The translations under genes and the position numbers were made by a program. Positions 27,964 through 35,864 of a stretch of DNA of 64,000 bases are shown here, piece after piece. The stretch is from Actinoallomurus soli (GTDB lineage: Bacteria; Actinomycetota; Actinomycetes; Streptosporangiales; Streptosporangiaceae), in NCBI RefSeq assembly GCF_024055715.1, contig NZ_JAMXMV010000024.1:36907-100906 (forward strand). The letters are read 5' to 3'. Numbering within the stretch: the first letter of the stretch is position 1; each line of letters begins with the position of its first letter. The notes below the pieces were generated by a model, which was given only the letters and a program-made list of their open reading frames with translations, did not search any database and was not told where the DNA came from.

Positions 27964-28530
27964 GTGCGGAAACCCGGTCGCTCCGCCTTCGGACTCGGAC
28001 TCGCCGCCATCGCGGCGCTGGCCGGATGCGGAGGCGGGGCCAAGCCCCCGACCCCTGCCGCGCCGCCTGGAGTCAGTTTTGGGGCGCGCCATGTACCTGC
28101 CGGCCACGAGTCCGCAAAAGAGATAGCCGGGAGTCGGGCAGCGGTCATCCGCTTCATCGCCGCGATGCGGGCGCGCGATCCGGCGGCGGTCGCGCGGACG
28201 GCCGTCGGAACCGACGCCGCGGCCAGCGCGCAGAGCCTCGTCCGGAATTACGCGCACCGGTTGAACGGGTCGGTCACCGTCACCTTCGACGAGGAAAAGG
28301 ACAACCGGGGCCGCACCGCCTGCTTGAACTATCCCGCTTACCCCTACCAGCTCTACCTCTTCGTGGTGAAAGGGAACAACGGCAAGGACAGCACGCATTG
28401 GAAAGTGAGCCTCGGGAACGCGCAAGGCCCGCCCCCGCCGATTCCGCCCGGCCACCCCACCCCTGGCCCGAGTCACGACAAGGACTCCTTCTGTCAGGAC
28501 GGCTTCGACGTTGATCAACCACTTGGCTGA
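27964..28530 (+). CDS. Predicted lipoprotein, unknown function
   Basis: Protein of 188 aa from GTG 27964, with AGGA nine bases upstream. Basic N-terminus plus hydrophobic core ends in ALAGC (Cys20), a clear lipobox, followed by a Pro-rich linker. The soluble domain (about 45-150) resembles small NTF2-like or DUF4878-type extracellular domains: AAVIRFIAAMRARD at the start and a beta-rich end, with two Cys (TACLN, SFCQDG). A Pro/Gly-rich tail precedes the last Cys. No family is recognised with confidence. It is likely monocistronic. Confidence 0.65.
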   Translation: MRKPGRSAFGLGLAAIAALAGCGGGAKPPTPAAPPGVSFGARHVPAGHESAKEIAGSRAAVIRFIAAMRARDPAAVARTAVGTDAAASAQSLVRNYAHRLNGSVTVTFDEEKDNRGRTACLNYPAYPYQLYLFVVKGNNGKDSTHWKVSLGNAQGPPPPIPPGHPTPGPSHDKDSFCQDGFDVDQPLG

Positions 28531-28708
28531 GGACCTTGATCGGGCGCGGGCATCGTCCCGTGGTCGGCGTTCGACGATGGTCAGGCGCACGTATCGGGCC
28601 ATCACCGGCAGCGCGGCCCCGCCGCACCGGCGCCCCGGGCACGGACGTCTGACGGTTGGACACCTCGACGCCGCCATCCGCCGGCTGAAAGCCCGGGGCT
28701 GCGGTTCC
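28531..28708. other. Noncoding gap between convergent genes
   Basis: This 178-bp stretch between the lipoprotein and the alcohol dehydrogenase genes shows no frame with coding character, no clear hairpin and no repeat. Confidence 0.5.
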
Positions 28709-29758
28709 TTAGCCGATGGGCTGGTCGAGGTCGGACAGGTCGAGTACGAAGCGGTAGCGGACGTCGCCGCGGCCGAGGCGGTCGAGTGCCTCCTGGACGC
28801 GTGCCGAGGGCAGCACCTCGACGTCGGCCGTGATGGCGTGGTCGGCGCAGAAGTCCAGCAGTTCGGCGGTGTGGCGGCGGCCGCCGGTGCCGGAGGAGGT
28901 CAGCTTCTTGCGGCCCTGCACCAGGTCGAGGACCTGGACCGGCTGCTTCAGGGGGTAGCCGAGCAGGGCGAGGGTGCCGTCCAGGGCCGCCATGCGCAGT
29001 AGCGGGGACAGGTCGTGCGCGACGGGGATGGTGTCCAGGATGAGGTCGAACCTGCCGCGTGCCCGCTGGGTCTGCCGGTCGTCGGTGGTCACCAGGGTGT
29101 CGGCTGCTCCGAGCTTGTGGGCGTCGCCGGCCTTGCCGGGGGTGCGGCTGAGGACGGTGACCTCGGCACCGAGCGCGGCGGCCAGCTTCACCCCCAGGTG
29201 CCCCAGCCCGCCGAGGCCGGCCACGGCGACCCGGCTGCCCGGTCCGATCCCGGCCGCGCGCAGGGGCTCCCAGACGCTGATCCCGGCGCACATCAGCGGG
29301 GCGGCGGCGGCCTGGTCGAGCCCGCCCGGCAGGCGGTAGGCGAACCGGTCGCGCAGCACGTATTCACGGCTGTAGCCGCCCTGGGTCTTGGTGCCGTCGA
29401 CGCGGTCGGTCCCGCCGTAGGTGGTGACGGGGCCCTCGTAGCAGAAGTTCTCCTGCCCGATCCGGCACATCGCGCAGACCCCGCACGAATCGACGATGGT
29501 CCCGACCGCGACCCGGTCACCTGCCGAGAACGCGGTCACCGCGGCGCCGACGGCGGTGACCGTGCCGGTGAACTCGTGGCCGGGCACCAGAGCGCCCTCG
29601 CCGAGAAGGCCGCCGATCCGGTGCAGGTCGCTGTGGCACACGCCGCAGTAGTCGACGCGGACCGCGAGGTCGTCGTCGCGCAGGTCGCGGCGCTCGATCC
29701 GGACACGCCGCAGCGTGGTCGTGCCTTTGGCACTCATCCAGCCGGTGGTGGTACGCAT
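28709..29758 (-). CDS. Zinc-dependent alcohol dehydrogenase (CAD/YahK-like)
   Basis: Protein of 349 aa from ATG 29758; GGAGG lies five bases upstream, so longer in-frame starts are not needed. Catalytic zinc site: CGVCHSD (Cys41) and GHE (His61, Glu62). Structural zinc: Cys92, Cys95, Cys98 and Cys106 (SCGVCAMCRIGQENFC). The Rossmann motif is GLGGLGHLGVK. This is the NADP-dependent cinnamyl-alcohol-dehydrogenase group that reduces many aldehydes. It is divergent from a TetR gene, and a perfect inverted repeat (29770-29789) sits just upstream of its ribosome site, so TetR control in response to an electrophile is likely. Confidence 0.92.
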   Translation of the reverse strand: MRTTTGWMSAKGTTTLRRVRIERRDLRDDDLAVRVDYCGVCHSDLHRIGGLLGEGALVPGHEFTGTVTAVGAAVTAFSAGDRVAVGTIVDSCGVCAMCRIGQENFCYEGPVTTYGGTDRVDGTKTQGGYSREYVLRDRFAYRLPGGLDQAAAAPLMCAGISVWEPLRAAGIGPGSRVAVAGLGGLGHLGVKLAAALGAEVTVLSRTPGKAGDAHKLGAADTLVTTDDRQTQRARGRFDLILDTIPVAHDLSPLLRMAALDGTLALLGYPLKQPVQVLDLVQGRKKLTSSGTGGRRHTAELLDFCADHAITADVEVLPSARVQEALDRLGRGDVRYRFVLDLSDLDQPIG

Positions 29759-29769
29759 GGATTCCTCCA

Positions 29770-29789
29770 AACAGACTATTCGGTCTGTT
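29770..29789. promoter_or_regulatory. TetR operator AACAGAC-6-GTCTGTT
   Basis: Perfect 7-bp arms (AACAGAC, GTCTGTT) flank TATTCG, 12 bases before the alcohol dehydrogenase start. A related half site, ACTAGTCTGTCTG, lies at about 29826-29838, near the TetR start, consistent with control of both divergent genes. Confidence 0.7.
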
Positions 29790-29851
29790 CCTACGGTAGG
29801 CCACGCTCGACCCAGAAGTAAACCAACTAGTCTGTCTGCTAGGCTGGGATC

Positions 29852-30430
29852 ATGCCCGAGCTGCCGACCACCCCGAAGGGCGTCGCGACCAGGCGCCGGA
29901 TTCTGGACGCGGCCGCCGAGGAGTTCGCGCAGTGGGGCATCGCCGGGGCCAGGATCGACCGCATCACCGCCGCCGCGCGCACCAACAAGGCCCAGGTGTA
30001 CGGCTATTTCGGCAGCAAGGACGGCCTGTTCGACGCGGTGATCGCCGACCACGCCGACCGCCTCATGAGCGCCGTCGCCTTCGACGCCGATGACCTGCCC
30101 GGCTGGGCCGTGGGGATGTACGACGAGAACCTGCGCCATCCCGAGCTGGTCCGCCTCATGGCCTGGCTGCGGCTGGAACGACGCCCGGCGGGACGCCTCA
30201 CCGAGACCCCCGACGACGAGCCGAAGATCACCGCCATCGCCGCCGCCCAGGCCGCCGGACGGCTCCGCCAGGGCGACCCCCTCGACCTGATCGCCCTGGT
30301 CATCGCCATGGCCTGTGCCTGGTCCCCGGCCAGCGGTTTCTACGCCGCCACCGCGGACGAACCCGCCACCGACCACGACCGCCGCCGGGCCCTCCTACGC
30401 GAGTGCGTCGCCCGCGCCCTCGCTCCCTGA
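29852..30430 (+). CDS. TetR-family regulator
   Basis: Protein of 192 aa. N-terminal HTH at about 14-60 (RRRILDAAAEEFAQWGIAG, then RIDRITAAARTNKAQVYGYF). The C-terminal domain contains SGFYAAT and many acidic and Arg residues, as in TetR members next to alcohol dehydrogenases. The divergent gap to the dehydrogenase gene is 93 bp and carries a full inverted repeat plus a half site. The ligand is unknown; the simplest model is derepression by an aldehyde or quinone. Confidence 0.9.
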   Translation: MPELPTTPKGVATRRRILDAAAEEFAQWGIAGARIDRITAAARTNKAQVYGYFGSKDGLFDAVIADHADRLMSAVAFDADDLPGWAVGMYDENLRHPELVRLMAWLRLERRPAGRLTETPDDEPKITAIAAAQAAGRLRQGDPLDLIALVIAMACAWSPASGFYAATADEPATDHDRRRALLRECVARALAP

Positions 30431-30544
30431 CCGAACACCCGCCTACCGCCCGGGAGGGGCAGGCGATCACCGACTGCGGGTGTACATGGAGACGGGTCGG
30501 CGGAGCGCAGGGGCGGCCGGCGGTCTCGTCACCCGGGTCGGCCG

Positions 30545-31444
30545 CTACGTGCCGGCGATGGCGGGCTCGGGACGGAACTCCGCGTCGGTGGTCTCGCGGA
30601 GCGCGTCGAGGAGGGCCGTGGTGGCCGGAGGTTCGGGCGGTTCGCCGTACGCGGCGGCGAGGACGTAGCGGGTCGAGCCGGGCAGCGCGACGGTGTGGAC
30701 GTCGGGGTTGCGGGCCGCCTGGAGCGTCAGCGCCGGCAGCGCGGTCACGCCCAGACCGGCCGCGACGAGGGCCTGGACGGCGACGAAGTCGTCGGTGGTG
30801 AACGACACGCGGGGTTCGAAACCCGCGCGTTCGCACATCTCCAGCAGGTGCAGGCGGCAGCGGTCGCAGCCGGCGATCCACTCGGCGTCGGCGTACGCCG
30901 CCAGGTCCGGCTCGGCGGCCTCGGCCGTCACCAGGTGGCTCGGCTCGTCCAGCAGCCGCCACGTGCGGATGTCGTCCTCCTCGGCGCCGGGGTCGTACCG
31001 GAAGATCACCGCGACGTCGACGTAACCGGCGCGGAGCATGCGGACGGCCTCGGGCGGCTCGGCCTCGGTGAGGCTCACCCGGAGGCCGGGATGGCGCTCG
31101 GCCAGCAGTGACGCCGCCCGTGGCACGAACGTGCCGAGCGCCGAGGGGAAGGCGGCCAGGCGCACCCGGCCCTGGTCGAGCCCGACGTGCGCGGACAGCT
31201 CGGCCTCGGCCGCGTCGAGCCGGCCGAGGATCTCCGCGCCCCGTTCGGCGAGCGTCCGGCCCGCCTCGGTGAGGCGGATGCCGCGGCCGACGCGTTGCAC
31301 CAGCTTGGCGCCGGTCTCGGCCTCCAGCCGCGCGAGGTGGTGGCTGACCGACGGCTGGGAGTAGTGCAGCTCCTTCGCGGCGGCCGTCACCGAGCCCGTA
31401 CGGGCCACCGCGACCAGCACCCGGAGCCGGGAAACGTCCAGCAT
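30545..31444 (-). CDS. LysR-family regulator
   Basis: Protein of 299 aa from ATG 31444, giving the normal LysR start MLDVSRLRVLVAVARTGSVT. HTH at about 15-60 (AAKELHYSQPSVSHHLARLE), effector domain from about 90. It is divergent from the cysteine dioxygenase-like gene with a 103-bp gap that holds GCCAATA (31448-31454) and TATTGGC (31484-31490), so it probably controls that gene and itself. A sulfur compound such as cysteine or 3-mercaptopropionate is a possible effector, by inference. Confidence 0.9.
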   Translation of the reverse strand: MLDVSRLRVLVAVARTGSVTAAAKELHYSQPSVSHHLARLEAETGAKLVQRVGRGIRLTEAGRTLAERGAEILGRLDAAEAELSAHVGLDQGRVRLAAFPSALGTFVPRAASLLAERHPGLRVSLTEAEPPEAVRMLRAGYVDVAVIFRYDPGAEEDDIRTWRLLDEPSHLVTAEAAEPDLAAYADAEWIAGCDRCRLHLLEMCERAGFEPRVSFTTDDFVAVQALVAAGLGVTALPALTLQAARNPDVHTVALPGSTRYVLAAAYGEPPEPPATTALLDALRETTDAEFRPEPAIAGT

Positions 31445-31447
31445 GCG

Positions 31448-31490
31448 GCCAATATATCGACCCTGTCTATGGGAGCGGCCAGGTATTGGC
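31448..31490. promoter_or_regulatory. Wide inverted repeat GCCAATA...TATTGGC
   Basis: Two perfect 7-base half sites separated by 29 bases in the LysR/dioxygenase divergent region. LysR tetramers contact separated recognition and activation sites, so this arrangement is a reasonable candidate. Confidence 0.45.
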
Positions 31491-31547
31491 ATTGGACCGA
31501 TGATTGCGTCGTCCGGCAGCCTGGAGGGGATTGAGGAGGTGGCCGAG

Positions 31548-32084
31548 ATGACAGCCGTGCTTGAGACCATGCGCCCTGGCCTGGAGGATCTGGTGACGGG
31601 GGTGCGGGCGGCCGTGGACCGCCACGCCGACTGGCGGGAGACCGCGCGGCTCGTCGCGGCCGAGTTGCGGCGTCACCTGCCCACGCCGGACGTGCTGACC
31701 GCCGAGGAGCGGCTGGGCGACCCCGACCGGTACGTCAGCCACACGCTGTACGTCGAGCCGGGCGGCACGTTCTCGCTGGTGGGGCTCGTGTGGCGGCCCG
31801 GGCAGATCACGCCGATCCACGACCACGTCACGTGGTGCGTCTTCGGCGTGCTGCAGGGCGTGGAGCACGAGGAGCTGTACGTGCAGCGGGACGACCATCT
31901 GGTCCGCGTGGGGGTCAACGACAACCACGTCGGCGAGGTCAGCGGCTTCGCCCCGCCGGGCGACATCCATCGCGTACGGAACTCCGGCGACGACATCGCG
32001 ATCTCCCTGCACATCTACGGCACGGACATCTCCCGCGTCGAGTCCAGCGTGCGACGCGTCTACGACCTGCCCGCGCGGGACTAG
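31548..32084 (+). CDS. Cysteine dioxygenase-family (thiol dioxygenase) enzyme
   Basis: Protein of 178 aa from ATG 31548 (GGAGG eight bases upstream); an upstream in-frame region to 31443 would overlap the operator. Cupin fold with the three-His iron site: His91 and His93 (PIHDHVTW) and His141 (GDIHRVRN). Cysteine dioxygenase or 3-mercaptopropionate dioxygenase activity would oxidise the thiol to a sulfinate; length is a little below the mammalian enzyme and normal for bacteria. The last 59 bp are repeated at 34575-34633, beyond a MarR-MFS cassette. Divergent LysR is the likely regulator. Confidence 0.85.
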   Translation: MTAVLETMRPGLEDLVTGVRAAVDRHADWRETARLVAAELRRHLPTPDVLTAEERLGDPDRYVSHTLYVEPGGTFSLVGLVWRPGQITPIHDHVTWCVFGVLQGVEHEELYVQRDDHLVRVGVNDNHVGEVSGFAPPGDIHRVRNSGDDIAISLHIYGTDISRVESSVRRVYDLPARD

Positions 32085-32132
32085 GGGTATTGACGACAGG
32101 TGCCGTTCGGCGCGCAGGACGTCAAGGACGCC

Positions 32133-32654
32133 TCATTGCGGCCGGCGGGTATCGACCGGCTGCGGCGGATTGGCTCCTGTTCGAGGCCGCCCTCGGTCTG
32201 GACTGCGGCCATTGCCCGCACGTTCGCGCAGCAGACGCAAAGCCGCCGAGAAGCTCGCGCGTTCGTCGTCCGACAGCGCACCGAACAGGTGCCCGAATGC
32301 TTCCTGCTTAGGACCCACCGAACTGACGAACGTCTTGGTGCCGAGTTCGGTGATCTTCACGAGGGTGGCCCGCCGATCGGTCGGATCAGGTTGCCGCTGG
32401 GCGAGCCCATCCCGTTCCAACGTGTCGACGGTCTGGGTAAGGCTACGAGCCCCGGTGCCGGTGAGCGCGGCGAGTTCGGTGAAGCGGCGCGGCCCATGTT
32501 CGTGCAGGATGCCGAGAAGTTTGCTGCATGCCATCGGGATGCTGGAGTCACCCATGGCGGCCTCGACGTGACGATCCACATAACGTCGGAGCACGTGGTA
32601 GAGAGAAAAGAACTCGTCGGCGACCTCTGCCGGGGATGGTGCCTGATCGGCCAT
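32133..32654 (-). CDS. MarR-family regulator
   Basis: Protein of 173 aa from ATG 32654 (AAAGGA nine bases upstream). Winged helix: RFTELAALTGTGARSLTQTVDTL then ERDGLAQRQPDPTDRRATLVKIT. An Arg/Pro-rich C-terminal tail is disordered. It follows the DHA2-type efflux gene on the same strand, 143 bp apart with a large inverted repeat in between. The MarR plus drug-pump pairing is a common drug-responsive module. The pair seems inserted between two copies of the dioxygenase 3' end. Confidence 0.88.
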   Translation of the reverse strand: MADQAPSPAEVADEFFSLYHVLRRYVDRHVEAAMGDSSIPMACSKLLGILHEHGPRRFTELAALTGTGARSLTQTVDTLERDGLAQRQPDPTDRRATLVKITELGTKTFVSSVGPKQEAFGHLFGALSDDERASFSAALRLLRERAGNGRSPDRGRPRTGANPPQPVDTRRPQ

Positions 32655-32712
32655 CGTGTCGATTCCTTTCGACGATCGCCTCACCCGAGTGTCCTGGTGG
32701 GCGTGAAGGTTC

Positions 32713-32778
32713 GCGGGCGGCGGTGAAGATCCTCGGGTCCTCGGGGTGCGGACCTTTGCATTCTTCACCGCCGCCCGC
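32713..32778. repeat. Perfect 17-bp inverted repeat with 32-base spacer
   Basis: Left arm 32713-32729 starts GCGGGCGGCGG and ends TGAAGA; right arm 32762-32778 is its exact complement. It begins 20 bases after the MFS stop codon, so it may be a terminator for the pump gene. The long spacer is unusual for a terminator; a small mobile-element relic is an alternative. Confidence 0.75.
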
Positions 32779-32797
32779 CGGTGTTCTTCTTCAACCT

Positions 32798-34390
32798 CTA
32801 TTCCTGGCTCGGGCTTCCTGGCGTCGGCGATGACGTGGCGGTGGGGAGCGCCCTCTCCGCGGTGCGCTTGGCGTGGCCGGTCGTCCCGACCAGGCCCAGG
32901 GCGAGAACGGCGAGGCCGTAGGCGCCCATCAGGATCCAGCCGGTATGGGTGGCCGTCGCGAGTTGCGCGCGGCTGCCAGCGGTTACGGAGGCGAGTGTCA
33001 CGCCGGCGATGGCGACCCCGATCGTCTGACCGATCTGACGGGTGGTCGCACTGACGCCGGCGGCGACTCCGGCCTGTTCGGGCGGCATGCCGGCGACGGC
33101 CAGCTGGGTGATCGGCCCGCTCGAGGACGAGTTGCCCAGGCCGATCAGCGCGTAGGCGATGAGGAGCCACACGATGGGGATGGTGAGCGTGACCTGGGCG
33201 AGGATCACGCTCGCCGCTGTCACCGCGACGCCGGCGATGACGAACGGGATCCGTGCACCGAACCTGCCAAGGATCTTTCCGTTCCGTGGCCCCCAGAGCA
33301 CGCTCACGATCGCCAGCGGCACCATCAGCAGGCCGGTCTTCAACGGGCCGTAGCCCCGTGCGTCCTGCAGGTAGATGCTGTTGACGTAGAGGAACGAGCC
33401 GAGCGAGGCGAATGAGAACACGGCGATCAGGTTGGCCGCGGAGAACGGAATGCTGCGGAAGAACCGCAGGTCCAACAGCGGTTCGGTCGCACGGGACTCA
33501 TAGGCGATGAATCCGATCAGTGCGAGGAGCGCGACCGCCAGGGTGGTGATGATCGCGGGTGATCCCCATCCCAGCTTCGGGCCTTCGATCACGCCGAACA
33601 CCAGGGCCGCGAGCATCAGCGCGATCAGCGCCTGGCCGCCGACGTCGACCTTGCGAGGACGCGCGGCCTTGGACTCCGGGATGACCTTGGTGGCGACCAC
33701 GATGGCGGCCAGGCCGATCGGAACGTTGATCACAAAGATCCACCGCCAGCCCAACGACGAGCCGACGAGTGCTCCGCCGACGATCGGGCCGATGGCGAGC
33801 GAGAGGCCGGTCACGCCTGCCCAGACGCCGATCGCGCGGGCACGCTCGGCGCGGTCGCTGAAGACGTTGGCGATGATCGCCATGGCGACGGGGTTGAGCA
33901 TCGAGCCGCCGACTCCCTGAATGACGCGGGCGCCGACGAGGAATCCGAGATCGGGTGCGACGGCGCAGAGGGCCGAGCCGAGGACGAATGTGCTCAGCCC
34001 GATGCGGAAGACGAGCTTGCGTCCGGCGCGGTCGGCCATCGACGAGGACAGCATCAGGAGCGTCGCCAGCGCCAGGGTGTACGCGTCGATGATCCACGTC
34101 AGGCTGCTCGCGCTGGTGTGGAAGTCGTGGCCGACCGATGGAAGAGCGACATTGACCGCGGTCATGTCGATGCCGACGAGTAGCACGCTGACGCAGCAGA
34201 CACCGAGGACGATCGAGCGTCCGCGGGATGCGAAGGAGCTCCCCGCGGGGAGTGGGGTGCCGTGCGCGGCCGGCCGCGTGGAGTCGGGCGGCGCTTCCGA
34301 ACCAGGCGACGCGGCTGTGCGGCCATCGCCGGTAGTTCCTCCAGCGGCATCACGCCCGGCGGCAGCCGGTGCGGCAGATGGATTGGACAT
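32798..34390 (-). CDS. MFS multidrug transporter, DHA2 (14-TM) type
   Basis: Protein of 530 aa. After a roughly 55-residue Ala/Pro/Ser-rich leader come about 14 membrane segments. Family motifs: DMTAVNVALPSVGHDF (first TM, motif D1), LSSSMADRAGRKLVFRIG (motif A) and GVGGSMLNPVAMAI (motif B/C area). DHA2 pumps export drugs by proton antiport. GAAAGG lies about nine bases before the ATG. An adjacent MarR gene and two palindromes upstream (34441-34459, 34468-34477) suggest inducible expression. The long hydrophilic leader is uncommon for this family. Confidence 0.9.
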   Translation of the reverse strand: MSNPSAAPAAAGRDAAGGTTGDGRTAASPGSEAPPDSTRPAAHGTPLPAGSSFASRGRSIVLGVCCVSVLLVGIDMTAVNVALPSVGHDFHTSASSLTWIIDAYTLALATLLMLSSSMADRAGRKLVFRIGLSTFVLGSALCAVAPDLGFLVGARVIQGVGGSMLNPVAMAIIANVFSDRAERARAIGVWAGVTGLSLAIGPIVGGALVGSSLGWRWIFVINVPIGLAAIVVATKVIPESKAARPRKVDVGGQALIALMLAALVFGVIEGPKLGWGSPAIITTLAVALLALIGFIAYESRATEPLLDLRFFRSIPFSAANLIAVFSFASLGSFLYVNSIYLQDARGYGPLKTGLLMVPLAIVSVLWGPRNGKILGRFGARIPFVIAGVAVTAASVILAQVTLTIPIVWLLIAYALIGLGNSSSSGPITQLAVAGMPPEQAGVAAGVSATTRQIGQTIGVAIAGVTLASVTAGSRAQLATATHTGWILMGAYGLAVLALGLVGTTGHAKRTAERALPTATSSPTPGSPSQE

Positions 34391-34440
34391 TGACCCAAAC
34401 CTTTCGTCGGAGCGACGAAGCAGAGGTGCCAGGTAGCGAG

Positions 34441-34459
34441 GTACAGGCTATCCCTGTAC
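34441..34459. promoter_or_regulatory. GTACAGG-CTATC-CCTGTAC operator candidate
   Basis: Perfect 7-bp arms around a 5-base spacer, 51 bases before the MFS start. GAGGTACCTC (34468-34477), a perfect 10-bp palindrome, lies nine bases further upstream. MarR proteins bind inverted repeats of this size, so these may be the sites of the neighbouring MarR. Confidence 0.55.
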
Positions 34460-34574
34460 TACTTATTGAGGTACCTCCGAGTTTGGATCTGCTCATCGAG
34501 CCTGTCAAGCAGCCCGGCCAGGCATGCCTCGATGACGGGTCACCGGGCAGGGACCGTGCGCCGTGTGCGGGGGA

Positions 34575-34633
34575 ACATCTCACGCGTCGAGTCCAGCGTG
34601 CGCCGCGTCTACGACCTGCCCGTACGGAACTGA
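34575..34633 (+). pseudogene. Duplicated 3' end of the cysteine dioxygenase-like gene
   Basis: 59 bases match 32026-32084 with seven differences and keep the frame: NISRVESSVRRVYDLP, then VRN and TGA, against DISRVESSVRRVYDLP, ARD and TAG in the intact gene. No start or cupin core precedes it. The relic marks either the remains of a tandem second copy or the far edge of an insertion that brought in the MarR-MFS pair. Confidence 0.8.
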
Positions 34634-34655
34634 CCGGGGGCGCTTGCCGGACGTC

Positions 34656-35183
34656 TCATCGTTTGCGCGGGGCGACGGTGTAGCTGAACGAGATCACGAA
34701 GTCGATCGCGAGCACGAGTCCCCAGGGGACCATCACCGCCCACAGCTTCAGGGTGCGGTGGACGTCGCCGACCAGCAGGGTGAAGACGCCCAGTGCCGCC
34801 GCCCCCACGACGTAGGCGAGGAGGTGGCGAAGCCATTGGCCGCGTTCATGGGCGGCGTGGGCGCGCCCGGTCCTGGGCGCCTTCACGGGAGCGGGGCCGC
34901 CTGCGAAGCGATGGGCGAAGCGCTGGTCGGCCCAGCGGATCATCTGATGGCCGAAGGCGAGCGAGACGCCGATGTAGATCGCGGCCAGGCCGTGGGCGGG
35001 TGAGGCGGGCGCCCCGCGCCGAAGGTCGACGACCGAGGCCGCGAGCAGGACGACGTCGACCATCGGAACGCCGACCAGCAGGACGTTGCCGAGCCTTCGG
35101 GCGCGAAGGAGATAGCGGGTCGCGAGCCCGGTCATCAGCAGCACCCAGAAACCGATCTCGCATCCGACGATCAGAAGGATCAC
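34656..35183 (-). CDS. Integral membrane protein, unknown function
   Basis: Protein of 175 aa from GTG 35183, GAGG four bases upstream. Four to five hydrophobic segments: about 2-20, 34-51, 63-80, 118-139 and 147-166, with a basic loop (about 85-112). No family motif was recognised; the layout is similar to small actinobacterial 2TM/DUF proteins controlled by a neighbouring TetR. It is divergent from a TetR gene with a 65-bp gap containing a CACGGCCGTG palindrome, so the TetR probably represses it. Confidence 0.75.
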   Translation of the reverse strand: MILLIVGCEIGFWVLLMTGLATRYLLRARRLGNVLLVGVPMVDVVLLAASVVDLRRGAPASPAHGLAAIYIGVSLAFGHQMIRWADQRFAHRFAGGPAPVKAPRTGRAHAAHERGQWLRHLLAYVVGAAALGVFTLLVGDVHRTLKLWAVMVPWGLVLAIDFVISFSYTVAPRKR

Positions 35184-35225
35184 AGCGCCTCTTTATTTCG
35201 CACGACTGTATGAAAACGTATTTAA

Positions 35226-35235
35226 CACGGCCGTG
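35226..35235. promoter_or_regulatory. CACGGCCGTG palindrome in TetR divergent promoter
   Basis: Perfect 10-bp palindrome 14 bases before the TetR GTG start. TCGCACG and CGTGCGA on either side of the AT-rich core add a second, wider symmetry, as expected for an operator over the promoter. Confidence 0.45.
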
Positions 35236-35248
35236 CGATAATGGCCAG

Positions 35249-35854
35249 GTGCCGAAGATCGTGGACCACGAGGCGCGCCGGACGGAGCTCGCCGACGCCG
35301 TCGGCCGGGTCATCGCCAGGGACGGGGTGAACGAGGTCTCGATACGCTCGGTCGCCGCCGAGGCCGGCTGGTCGCCAGGTGCGCTGCGGCACTACTTCAC
35401 CACCCGTGCCGAGCTGCTGTCCTTCGCCTGCGAGCAGGTGATACAGCGGGTCACGGACCGGATCACCGAGCTGAGACACACCGGCACCATCCCGCAGGCG
35501 GTCCGCGACATGCTGCTGGAGACCATGCCGGTCGACGCGCGGCGTCACACCGAGGCCACCGTCGCCTTCGCCTTCCTGGCGCTCGGTCTGAGCGATCCGC
35601 GCCTGGCCGAGGTCCAGCGCACCCACTTCAACGGCATGTACGGGCTCTGCCTTCGGCTCATCGAGAGCCTGGCCGCCGAGGGCCTCCTGACGCCCCGGGC
35701 CCCCTCGGCCGAGCTCCTCGCCCGGCGCCTGCACGCGGTCGTCGACGGTCTGTCCATCCAGCGACTGGCAGGCCACCTGACCGCGGAGAGCATGATCACC
35801 CAGCTGGACGCCTATCTGGGCGAGATCATCCACGGCACCGATGGGACCCGCTGA
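35249..35854 (+). CDS. TetR-family regulator
   Basis: Protein of 201 aa from GTG 35249 (MPKIVDHEARRTELADAV). HTH about 20-62 (EVSIRSVAAEAGWSPGALRHYF) and a TetR_C_6-like C-terminal domain with HTEATVAFAFLALG, of the PfmR/BetI-type group. No ribosome site is visible and an AT-rich ATAATG precedes it, so the message may be almost leaderless. It is divergent from the membrane protein gene, its probable target. Confidence 0.88.
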   Translation: MPKIVDHEARRTELADAVGRVIARDGVNEVSIRSVAAEAGWSPGALRHYFTTRAELLSFACEQVIQRVTDRITELRHTGTIPQAVRDMLLETMPVDARRHTEATVAFAFLALGLSDPRLAEVQRTHFNGMYGLCLRLIESLAAEGLLTPRAPSAELLARRLHAVVDGLSIQRLAGHLTAESMITQLDAYLGEIIHGTDGTR

Positions 35855-35864
35855 CTCACGTACG

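Noticed and set aside
30431..30544. Possible small gene between TetR and LysR
   Set aside because: No start with ribosome site and no coding pattern in either strand.
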